Shown here one piece after another: positions 57,197 to 64,000 of a DNA stretch of 64,000 nt. The notes under the pieces were generated by a model that did no database searches, was not told the origin of the DNA, and saw only the letters and a program-made list of their open reading frames with translations. The first letter of the stretch is position 1, and each line of letters begins with the position of its first letter. The translations under genes and the position numbers were made by a program. The stretch is taken from assembly GCA_903932865.1 (NCBI GenBank), contig CAIZHQ010000015.1, positions 186,001-250,000 on the forward strand. The letters run 5' to 3'. The DNA comes from an uncultured Burkholderiales bacterium (lineage in GTDB: Bacteria; Pseudomonadota; Gammaproteobacteria; Burkholderiales; Burkholderiaceae_C).

Positions 57197-57321
57197 ATCG
57201 ATTCAAAAAAACGCACACGTCCGCGCCACACGTCGCGGTACACGACACGGTCGCCCATGAAGCTGTCAGGTGGGCGTTGGATGCTGGCCTGCCGGGGCAC
57301 TGGTGTTTCAGGTGAGTTCAT
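57151..57321 (-). pseudogene. Short frame coupled to the P450 gene, possible truncated DUF402 gene
   Basis: A 56-codon frame whose ATG overlaps the P450 stop (ATGA). It includes MGDRVVYRDVWRGRVRFF, which resembles the start of DUF402 proteins, but the likeness stops at RVRFF; the remaining residues are read from the antisense of the yihY 3' end. A T7 tract and the 14-bp palindrome TTGAATCGATTCAA (57193-57206) mark the junction. Best explained as a gene cut short by a deletion or rearrangement; a real short peptide is possible. Confidence 0.4.
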
Positions 57322-58667
57322 GGCTTGTTTTCTGAGGCCGAGCCGATGGAAAAAGGCGCTTGCAAAAAGCCCCGAAAGCGCGCTCGACCACCGCGCAGCG
57401 GCGCTTGCGTCAACTTGTAGTCGGGAAAGCGCTGCAATAAGCGGCCAATGGCGATGCGCCCTTCCAGCCTCGCCAGGCTCAGGCCCGCGCACTGGTGCAC
57501 ACCAAAGCCAAAGGCCAGGTGTTTGTTACCGGTGCGGCGCAGGTTCAGTTGTTCGGGGTGGTCATACACGGCCGGGTCGCGGTTGGCTGCGCCGATGCAC
57601 AGTGTCAGCAGCGCGCCTGCGGGCAGTTCGACACCGTTGACCTGTGTGGCCTGCAAGGCACGGCGGTTGCTCAGTTGGTTGGACGATTCAAAGCGCAAGA
57701 ACTCATCCACCGCCAGACCCAGTACCTTCTCTTGCTGTTCGCAGTTGGACGCTTGTTGAAGGTCGCCCATGAGTCGCTCGCGTTGCTCGGGCCATTCCTG
57801 CAGGCTGATGAGCGCGTTACCGATCAGGTTGGTGGTGGTTTCATGGCCGGCATTGAGCAGGAACACGCAGTTTTGCAGCAGCTCAACTTCGCGCAGGGCG
57901 TCGCCATTTTCTTCACCTTGGATCAACCGGGTGAGCACGTCTTGCTCCGGGTCGCCGGGGTGTTGGCGGCGCTTGGCCACCAATTCACGCAGGAAAGCCA
58001 GAAACTCGCTCACGCTGCGGTTGCCCAGTGCTTCTTGTTCCGGCGTGAGCGATGGTTCCAGCGCACCCAAAATGGCCAGCGACCAGCCACGCAGCGGCTC
58101 GCGGTCGGCGTGAGGTACATCGAGCAAGTTACCGATGATCTCGACGGGAATGGCCGATGCAAAGTCTTCGATCAAGTCGCCCCCGCCGTGCGTCTCGATC
58201 TTGTCCAGCAGGCTGTCTACGAGTTGCACCAATCCGGGCTCCATGGCTTCAATGGCGCGGCGGGTCAGCGCCCCCATGATCAGGCGGCGCACCCGGGTGT
58301 GCAGGGGTGGGTCGTTGAAGACCAGGCTGTTGGTGTGGTGCTCGAACAGTGGGGCCACACCAGTTGCTGTGGCGAAGGGTGGTTGGTTGAACGGTGCGTG
58401 GTTGTATTTGGGTCCGAACTCGACCTGCTTGTCGGAGCTGAAGACCTTGGCATCGCGGTACACCGCCACCAGATCGGCGTGGCGCGTGAGGAAGTACGAG
58501 CCATCGGGCATGCGCTTGAAAGGCTCGGCCTCGCGCAGCGCGGCGTAGACCGGATACGGGTTGTCCAGAAAGTCGCGCGGCAAAGCCCGCAGGTCCAACG
58601 AGCGGGCGATCTTTTGGGCTCTGTCAGGGGAGAGCGCCGGTGTGATGTGAGAAGTCAATGAATTCAT
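57318..58667 (-). CDS. Cytochrome P450
   Basis: Haem-thiolate monooxygenase of the soluble bacterial class (CYP102/107-like in layout), 449 aa. Seen: I-helix oxygen-binding LNAGHETTTNLIG, the K-helix ExxR region EFLRFESSNQLSNRRA, and haem loop FGFGVHQCAGLSLAR with Cys393 as the iron ligand. No membrane anchor. No ferredoxin or reductase is encoded beside it, so electrons must come from elsewhere. Downstream of an alpha/beta hydrolase and GNAT gene on the same strand. Substrate unknown. Confidence 0.93.
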   Translation of the reverse strand: MNSLTSHITPALSPDRAQKIARSLDLRALPRDFLDNPYPVYAALREAEPFKRMPDGSYFLTRHADLVAVYRDAKVFSSDKQVEFGPKYNHAPFNQPPFATATGVAPLFEHHTNSLVFNDPPLHTRVRRLIMGALTRRAIEAMEPGLVQLVDSLLDKIETHGGGDLIEDFASAIPVEIIGNLLDVPHADREPLRGWSLAILGALEPSLTPEQEALGNRSVSEFLAFLRELVAKRRQHPGDPEQDVLTRLIQGEENGDALREVELLQNCVFLLNAGHETTTNLIGNALISLQEWPEQRERLMGDLQQASNCEQQEKVLGLAVDEFLRFESSNQLSNRRALQATQVNGVELPAGALLTLCIGAANRDPAVYDHPEQLNLRRTGNKHLAFGFGVHQCAGLSLARLEGRIAIGRLLQRFPDYKLTQAPLRGGRARFRGFLQAPFSIGSASENKP

Positions 58668-58707
58668 GGTGTGGGGGCTTAACCCCGTTGGCGAAGGGTC
58701 TTCAAGT

Positions 58708-59526
58708 TCAAGACTTTAAAAAATCCTTGAGCGCCTGCAGCACGCCCTCGGGTGCTTCGGTCATGAGCGCATGGCCTGCGGGCAGCTTCACCACTTGGGC
58801 TTGTTCGCACAAGTCGATCAGGCTTTGTGCCGCTTTTGGCGGTGTCATCTGGTCTGCGCTGCCCAGCACAAACAGGGTGGGGCAAGTCACTTGCGGCATG
58901 GTCGTTTCGCCACCCCGGTAGTCGTCGCAGGCCTTGAAGCCGGTGTGAAAGACATTGACCTGTAGGTTGCTGGCCAGCACACGGCGCATCAGCGCCTTGC
59001 TGCCGCCATACAACCAAGTGCCGGGGCCCAAGGCTGAGGGGGGCGGTGCCAACGTCGAATGCGAGAAACTGTTGACCATGTCGATGGCCTTGAACGGGGC
59101 GCTGACCGACAGGTCGAGCAGGGCGGGCGACACGCGCATAGGGTAGGCTGTGCCCACCATCACCAGGTGGCTCACACGCCCAGGGTGCAACTGGGCGTCG
59201 CGTACCGCTGCTTCCAAGGCGATGAGTGAGCCAAAGCTGTGACCGATCAGCGCAGCCTTTTTGATATTCATCGCATCGAGCAGGGCCATGACGGTGTCGG
59301 CCGCCTCTTCCACGCTTTGCGGCGGCATGCCTTCACTTTTGCAATGGCCGGGCAGGTCAATGGCCAGCACGTTCCAGCCGTGGTGTGCCATGTAGCGGGT
59401 TTGCAAAATCCAGACGCTGTGGTCGTTGAGCACACCGTGGATGAAGACCGCCGTAGGCTGTGTGGGGGTGAAGGGTTTGCCGCCGGTGTAGGCGTAGAGG
59501 GTGTGGTTGGGCAGTGGAATGAGCAT
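58708..59526 (-). CDS. Alpha/beta hydrolase
   Basis: 272-aa hydrolase with VFIHGVLNDHSVW (oxyanion region), nucleophile elbow IGHSFGSLIALEAA, acidic Asp in VLGSADQMTPP and His in PAGHALMTEAPEGV. No signal peptide. Forty nt upstream of the P450 gene and 13 nt after the GNAT gene. Could be an esterase or lactonase; substrate unknown. Confidence 0.9.
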   Translation of the reverse strand: MLIPLPNHTLYAYTGGKPFTPTQPTAVFIHGVLNDHSVWILQTRYMAHHGWNVLAIDLPGHCKSEGMPPQSVEEAADTVMALLDAMNIKKAALIGHSFGSLIALEAAVRDAQLHPGRVSHLVMVGTAYPMRVSPALLDLSVSAPFKAIDMVNSFSHSTLAPPPSALGPGTWLYGGSKALMRRVLASNLQVNVFHTGFKACDDYRGGETTMPQVTCPTLFVLGSADQMTPPKAAQSLIDLCEQAQVVKLPAGHALMTEAPEGVLQALKDFLKS

Positions 59527-59539
59527 GGGGGGTGGAGTT

Positions 59540-59959
59540 TCAAAGGTCCGGGATCAGGCGTTTGCCCATGCTGACGACCTGGTCGTCGCGGTAACCCAGT
59601 GATTCGTAAAAAGCCAGCACTTGAACGTTGCTGGCGCGCACTTGCAAATTGATTTTCGGGCAGCCCGAGGCCAGCAGCAGGGCTTCGCCGTGCTGCATCA
59701 ATGCTTTGGCGTGGCCTTGTCTTTGGTGCTCAGGCGAGACGGCCAGGTAGTTCACCCAGCCGCGATGGCCTTCGTAGCCAAACATGGCGCTGGCCATCAA
59801 GAGACCCTGCACTTCACCCACCAAAAACAGGTTCGGGTGCACTCGCAGTTTGCGGGCGATGTCCGCGTAGGGATCGTTCCAGGGGCGGGTCAGCTCACAG
59901 CTTTGCCACAAAGCCACCACGTCAGCTTCGTCAAAAGTTTGGTAGGCGCGGATCAGCAT
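59540..59959 (-). CDS. GNAT acetyltransferase, YpeA-like
   Basis: 139-aa N-acetyltransferase: IRAYQTFDEADVVALWQSCELTRPWNDP at the start, acetyl-CoA loop LAVSPEHQRQGHAKALMQ, and YESLGYRDDQVVSMGKRL near the end. These match the YpeA subgroup. Substrate unknown. Five nt after metY. Confidence 0.9.
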   Translation of the reverse strand: MLIRAYQTFDEADVVALWQSCELTRPWNDPYADIARKLRVHPNLFLVGEVQGLLMASAMFGYEGHRGWVNYLAVSPEHQRQGHAKALMQHGEALLLASGCPKINLQVRASNVQVLAFYESLGYRDDQVVSMGKRLIPDL

Positions 59960-59964
59960 GATGA

Positions 59965-61260
59965 TCAGGCCTTTTCAGCGGCCTTAAGGGCCTTTTTCAG
60001 GTCGTCGATCAAGTCGGCCGGGTCTTCCAGGCCAATCGACAGTCGGATGGTGCCGGGGCCGATGCCGCCTGCGGCCAGGGCTTCGTCCGTCATGCGGAAA
60101 TGCGTGGTGCTGGCCGGGTGGATCACCAGACTGCGGCAGTCGCCCACATTGGCGAGGTGGCTGAAGACCTTGAGGGTTTCGATGAACTTTTGGCCTTGGG
60201 CGCGGCTGCCTTTGATGTCAAAGCTGAACACCGAACCGGCGCCGCGTGGCAAGAGTTTTTGCGCCAGTGCATGTGAAGGGTGGCTCTCCAGCATGGGGTG
60301 GCCCACGCGGCTGACCAGCGGGTGGGCAACCAAAAATTCCACCACTTTGGCGGTGTTGTCCATGTGCCTGGCCATGCGCAGGGGCAGGGTTTCGATGCCT
60401 TGCAAAATCAGCCAGGCGGTGTGCGGGCTCATGCAGGCGCCAAAGTCGCGCAGGCCTTCACGCCGCGCCCGCAGCAAGAAGGCGCCTACGGTGCTTTCTT
60501 CGCTGAACACCATGTTGTGAAAGCCCGCATAGGCTTGGCTCAGTTCGGTGAACTTGCCGGATTTTTCCCAGTCAAAACTTCCGCCATCGACCACCACGCC
60601 GCCCACCACGGTGCCGTGGCCCGACAAAAATTTGGTGGCCGAGTGGTAGACCAGATCGGCCCCGTGGTCGAACGGCTTGATGAGCCAGGGCGAGGTGAGG
60701 GTGGAGTCCACCAGCAGCGGCACACCCGCTTCGTGGGCGATGGCGCTCACGGCTTCGATGTCCAGCACGTCCATGCCGGGGTTGCCCACGGTTTCGCCAA
60801 AGAAGAGTTTGGTGTCGGGGTGCACGGCGGCGCGCCAGGCGTCCAAGTCGCCAGGTTTGACGAAGGTGGTGCGGATGCCAAAGCGGCTCAGGGTGTAGTG
60901 CAGCAGGTTGTGTGATCCGCCGTACAAAGCGCTGGAGGCCACGATGTGCGAACCCGCCCCCATGAGGGTGGCAATCGCCAGGTGCAGCGCCGCTTGGCCG
61001 CTGGCGGTCGTGATCGCCCCGATGCCGCCTTCCAGGGCCGAGACGCGCTGCTCCAGCACCGCGTTGGTGGGGTTGCTGATGCGGCTGTACACATGGCCTG
61101 GGCGCTCGAGGTTGAAGAGGGCTGCGGCTTGGTCACTGGACTCAAAAACGAAAGACGTGGTCAGGTGGATGGGCACTGCCCGAGCACCCGTGCTGGGGTC
61201 GGGGGCCGCCCCCGCGTGCAAGGCCAAAGTGTCAAAACCGGGGTCGCTGTAACCAGCCAT
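59965..61260 (-). CDS. metY: O-acetylhomoserine (thiol)-lyase
   Basis: PLP-dependent Cys/Met-metabolism enzyme that uses sulfide directly to make homocysteine. Seen: DTLALHAGAAPDPSTGARAVPI, TTASGQAALHLAIATL, VDSTLTSPWLIKPFDHGAD and PLP Lys210 in HSATKFLSGHG. 431 aa, longer than cystathionine gamma-synthase and typical of MetY. ATG at 61260 with GGAGAC upstream. First gene of a four-gene minus-strand run. No metX is present here. Confidence 0.92.
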   Translation of the reverse strand: MAGYSDPGFDTLALHAGAAPDPSTGARAVPIHLTTSFVFESSDQAAALFNLERPGHVYSRISNPTNAVLEQRVSALEGGIGAITTASGQAALHLAIATLMGAGSHIVASSALYGGSHNLLHYTLSRFGIRTTFVKPGDLDAWRAAVHPDTKLFFGETVGNPGMDVLDIEAVSAIAHEAGVPLLVDSTLTSPWLIKPFDHGADLVYHSATKFLSGHGTVVGGVVVDGGSFDWEKSGKFTELSQAYAGFHNMVFSEESTVGAFLLRARREGLRDFGACMSPHTAWLILQGIETLPLRMARHMDNTAKVVEFLVAHPLVSRVGHPMLESHPSHALAQKLLPRGAGSVFSFDIKGSRAQGQKFIETLKVFSHLANVGDCRSLVIHPASTTHFRMTDEALAAGGIGPGTIRLSIGLEDPADLIDDLKKALKAAEKA

Positions 61261-61327
61261 GGGGTGTCTCCGAAAAAAAGAAAGGGCCAGCGTGTACGAA
61301 GCGCTGTGCACGGCGCAAATTGTGGGC

Positions 61328-61333
61328 TATATT
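61328..61333 (+). promoter_or_regulatory. -10-like box for the CBS-domain gene
   Basis: TATATT in the 113-bp gap between divergent metY and the CBS gene; predicted start near 61340, leaving about 34 nt with AAGGAGAG before the ATG. The -35 position is poor. Confidence 0.4.
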
Positions 61334-61373
61334 AAAACTTCGTCAGTCACGCTCAATCCAAAGGAGAGATGCC

Positions 61374-61832
61374 ATGAAAGTCAACGATATTTTGCGCGTC
61401 AAGGGCAGCACCTTGTTCACGGTCAAACCTGATGAACTTTTGGCTGCAGCGCTGAACGCCATGGCCGAAAAAGACATTGGCTCTCTGGTGGTCATGTCCC
61501 ATGGACAACTTGTGGGCATGCTGACGTTTCGCGAGGTGATCCAGCAAGTGGTCAAAAACGGCGGGCAAGTGGGCCAGACCACGGTGCTTGAAGCCATGGA
61601 TGCCCAGCCGATGTCTTGCAGCAGTGGCACCGAACTGGACGAGGTACGCCGAATCATGCTCGAGCGCCACGCCCGATACATGCCCATCATGGACGGGCCC
61701 ACCTTGATGGGCGTGATCAGTTTCTACGATGTGGCCAAAGCCGTGGTCGAGAGCCAGGACTTTGAGAACAAGATGCTCAAGGCCTACATCCGCGACTGGC
61801 CAGATCAGAACACCACGACGGCTCCCACCTGA
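61374..61832 (+). CDS. CBS-domain pair protein
   Basis: 152-aa stand-alone protein with two CBS domains (about 1-65 and 75-140), e.g. TLFTVKPDELLAAALNAMAEKDIGSLVVMSHGQLVGMLTFREV, read in parts, and RYMPIMDGPTLMGVISFYDVAKAVV. Such pairs bind adenosyl nucleotides and sense energy state. Target not known. ATG at 61374 with AAGGAGAG 6 nt before it. Confidence 0.92.
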   Translation: MKVNDILRVKGSTLFTVKPDELLAAALNAMAEKDIGSLVVMSHGQLVGMLTFREVIQQVVKNGGQVGQTTVLEAMDAQPMSCSSGTELDEVRRIMLERHARYMPIMDGPTLMGVISFYDVAKAVVESQDFENKMLKAYIRDWPDQNTTTAPT

Positions 61833-61967
61833 TCCGCCCCGAAACCGTTTGATAACCCCGGCCTAACCAGTCGTGTAGACCTTGCACCCATCTCTGGGCC
61901 GGCGTCAAACATCTGGGTATCCATTGCCCCTAGAGGCCTGCGCAGCCAAGGCGGGGTCCGGCTCTGG

Positions 61968-61973
61968 GATAAT
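61968..61973 (+). promoter_or_regulatory. -10-like box just before aroC
   Basis: GATAAT, 8 nt, then the aroC ATG; predicted leader 2 nt. No Shine-Dalgarno. See the leaderless-transcript finding. Confidence 0.4.
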
Positions 61974-61981
61974 GCCTTCCC

Positions 61982-63079
61982 ATGAGCGGCAATACCTTCG
62001 GACAACTTTTCTCGGTCACCAACTTTGGTGAATCCCACGGCCCAGCCATTGGCTGCGTGATTGACGGCTGCCCCCCGGGGATGACGCTGTCAGAGGCAGA
62101 CATCCAGCCCGACCTGGACCGCCGCCGTCCCGGCACCAGCAAATTCGTCACCCAGCGTAACGAACCCGATGCGGTGCAAATCCTCTCGGGCGTTTACCAA
62201 GGATTGACCACCGGCACCCCGATTTGCCTGTTGATCCACAACACCGACCAGCGCAGCAAGGATTACGGCGACATCCTGCAAACCTTCCGCCCCGGGCATG
62301 CCGACTACACCTATTGGCGCAAATACGGCTTGCGCGATCCGCGAGGCGGTGGCCGCTCGTCGGCCCGATTGACGGCTCCCATGGTGGCCGCGGGTGCTGT
62401 GGCCAAAAAGTGGCTGAAAGAAAAATTTGGCACCACCTTTGTGGGTTGCATGACGCAGATCGGTGATGTGCCGATTGGGTTTGAGAGCTGGGACCATGTG
62501 CAGCGTAACCCGTTCTTTGCCCCGGTGGCCGATGTCTCTGCGTTGGAGGTTTACATGAACGTGCTGCGCAAATCGGGGGATTCGTGCGGTGCGCGATTGC
62601 GCGTGGTGGCCAGGGGCGTGCCCGTGGGTCTGGGCCAGCCGCTGTTTGACAAAATCGACGCCGACATTGCTTACGCCATGATGGGCATCAACGCTGTCAA
62701 GGGCGTGGAAATTGGTGCAGGTTTTGGCAGTGTGACGCAAAAAGGAAGCGCAGCGGGGGACACGCTCACGCCCGAGGGCTTTGTGGGCAACAACGCGGGC
62801 GGTGTGCTGGGCGGCATCAGCACCGGGCAAGACATTGAGGTGTCGATTGCTGTGAAACCCACCAGCTCGATCCTGATCCCCCGCGACTCGATCGACGCTG
62901 CTGGCCAGCCCACAGAAGTCCTCACCAAAGGCCGCCACGACCCCTGTGTGGGGATCCGCGCCACCCCGATTGCCGAGGCCATGTTGGCCCTGGTGGTCAT
63001 GGAGCACGCCTTGCAGCACCGCGCCCAGTGTGGTGATGTGGCACACGACTTGCCGCCCATCGCTGCAGCCAAGCCTTGA
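61982..63079 (+). CDS. aroC: Chorismate synthase
   Basis: FMN-dependent last enzyme of the shikimate pathway. Seen: signature [23 protein letters not shown] and [37 protein letters not shown] and the C-terminal [15 protein letters not shown]. 365 aa, normal. The partial MFS gene follows after 3 nt. Confidence 0.97.
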   Translation: MSGNTFGQLFSVTNFGESHGPAIGCVIDGCPPGMTLSEADIQPDLDRRRPGTSKFVTQRNEPDAVQILSGVYQGLTTGTPICLLIHNTDQRSKDYGDILQTFRPGHADYTYWRKYGLRDPRGGGRSSARLTAPMVAAGAVAKKWLKEKFGTTFVGCMTQIGDVPIGFESWDHVQRNPFFAPVADVSALEVYMNVLRKSGDSCGARLRVVARGVPVGLGQPLFDKIDADIAYAMMGINAVKGVEIGAGFGSVTQKGSAAGDTLTPEGFVGNNAGGVLGGISTGQDIEVSIAVKPTSSILIPRDSIDAAGQPTEVLTKGRHDPCVGIRATPIAEAMLALVVMEHALQHRAQCGDVAHDLPPIAAAKP

Positions 63080-63082
63080 GGC

Positions 63083-64000
63083 ATGACGCAACGCCGTCAG
63101 CTCATGCCTTTTGCCGCCCTGTCGGCCAGTTACTTCGCGCACATCGGTTTTTTTAACCCTTATTTGCCGCTGTGGTTGCAGGACATGGGCCTGAGCCTGC
63201 TCACCATCAGCGTGCTCACGGCCGTGCAAGCCACCACCCGCTTGTTTGCGCCCTATGCCTGGGGGGCCATCAGCGACCGCACGGGTGAACGGGTCAAGCT
63301 GTTGCGCATCGGGGCGGGGGTGGCTTTTGCCACGTCCTGTCTGCTGTTCTGGGATTGGGGACCCGTTGGCTTGGGACTGGTTTTGCTGCTGATGTTCACC
63401 CACACCAGTGCCATGATGCCCATGAGCGAGGCGGCGATGGCGCACTTGGTCAGCCAAAACGGCGCGTTTGACTCCAAGCGCTACGGCCGGGTGCGGCTGT
63501 GGGGTTCCATGGGTTTTTTGGTCACGGTGTTTGTGGCCGGGGCTTGGTTCGAGGCTTTCGGAATGAAGCACTTTCCCGGTTGGACCGTGTTCAGCCTGGG
63601 CGCGGTGCTGCTGAGCGTATGGTGGATGCCCGACATCAAGGAGGCCACCCACCCGGTGCGTGAGCATGTTTCGGTCATGCCGGTGCTCCAGCAAAAGCCG
63701 GTGCAGTGGTTCTTTGCGTCTACTTTCTTCCATGTGCTTTCGCACATCGGCATTTATGTTTTCTTTTCGCTTTACTTGGACGCATTGGGTTACAGCAAAA
63801 CCATGATCGGCGTGCTTTGGGCGCTTTCGGTGGCGGTGGAGGTGTTGTGGTTTTTCAATCAGTCCAGATGGCTGCCGCGCGTGCCCTTGACCGGCTGGCT
63901 GGTGGCGTGCTCGGCCGTCATGCTGCTTCGCATGGGCATGACAGCCACTTGGGCCGATGTGTTGTGGGTTTTGCTGTTGGCGCAAACCCTGCATGCCATC
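63083..64000 (+). CDS. MFS transporter (MFS_1-like), 3' end beyond window
   Basis: Open frame from the ATG at 63083 to the window edge (306 codons). Starts MTQRRQLMPFAALSASYFAH, then a run of hydrophobic helices; loop motif APYAWGAISDRTGERVKLL and RYGRVRLWGSMGFLVTVFVAG are typical of the LacY/NupG-like MFS_1 group found beside aroC in Burkholderiales. Substrate unknown. The incomplete 3' end is only due to the window boundary. Confidence 0.85.
   Translation, partial: MTQRRQLMPFAALSASYFAHIGFFNPYLPLWLQDMGLSLLTISVLTAVQATTRLFAPYAWGAISDRTGERVKLLRIGAGVAFATSCLLFWDWGPVGLGLVLLLMFTHTSAMMPMSEAAMAHLVSQNGAFDSKRYGRVRLWGSMGFLVTVFVAGAWFEAFGMKHFPGWTVFSLGAVLLSVWWMPDIKEATHPVREHVSVMPVLQQKPVQWFFASTFFHVLSHIGIYVFFSLYLDALGYSKTMIGVLWALSVAVEVLWFFNQSRWLPRVPLTGWLVACSAVMLLRMGMTATWADVLWVLLLAQTLHAI

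Noticed and set aside
62090..63994. 634-codon open frame antisense to aroC and the MFS gene
   Set aside because: It spans two real genes on the other strand and is a low-complexity His/Gln/Arg mix.

Overview
The window is ordinary chromosome from a betaproteobacterium, most likely a Comamonadaceae member (Burkholderiales). The evidence is gene order (smc-zipA-ligA; pyrG-kdsA-eno-ftsB; dapC-dapE-prmB; thyA-folA-xth), GC-rich codon use and family-level protein likeness; genus cannot be fixed by eye, though a Limnohabitans/Rhodoferax-like freshwater relative would fit. No prophage, insertion sequence, integron, CRISPR array or rRNA operon was seen.

Layout. 1-2,100: end of a YeeE/YedE sulfur transporter, tcdA and tRNA-Lys with a strong terminator. 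2,232-7,753 (minus): ABC-F factor yheS, then dapC-dapE-prmB. 7,915-14,677 (plus): smc-zipA-ligA, convergent with serB. 15,433-18,412: a sparse, AT-richer regulatory island with an orphan FixJ-type regulator divergent from a sigma-54 activator. 18,413-24,047: a coupled Liv-type ABC operon ending in an alpha/beta hydrolase, preceded by a sigma-54 promoter and paired upstream sites. 24,142-29,090: a second ABC uptake operon (Fe3+/AfuABC-like) followed by a YihX-like HAD phosphatase. 29,187-34,334 (minus): a P-loop protein and pyrG-kdsA-DUF1330-eno-ftsB. 34,508-38,392: coaBC, dut, slyD-like, roxA and a small Ala/Pro-rich lipoprotein with a structured leader. 38,473-42,537 (minus): an MFS transporter, a 39-residue membrane peptide, a methyltransferase, dapA and bamC. 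42,661-47,096: parE-parC. 47,115-49,086 (minus): a toxin-antitoxin pair, DUF1993, DUF2164 and RidA. 49,335-51,818: comEC behind a 19-codon upstream ORF. 51,857-55,930 (minus): DUF2069, FAD oxidase, thyA, folA, xth. 55,952-57,196: yihY. 57,151-61,260 (minus): metY, GNAT, hydrolase, cytochrome P450 and a gene remnant. 61,374-64,000: CBS protein, aroC and a truncated MFS gene.

Most genes are housekeeping: lysine/peptidoglycan precursors (dapA, dapC, dapE), LPS (kdsA), chromosome organisation and segregation (smc, parE, parC, zipA, ftsB), nucleotide supply (pyrG, dut, thyA, folA), translation-factor modification (prmB, roxA, tcdA). No undescribed multi-gene system is evident. The best leads are regulatory: the sigma-54 control region of the Liv operon, the toxin-antitoxin promoter with an operator inside its spacer, the comEC upstream ORF, the hairpin-rich lipoprotein leader, and a recurring layout in which a -10-like box sits 6-9 nt before a start codon with no Shine-Dalgarno, suggesting leaderless mRNAs.
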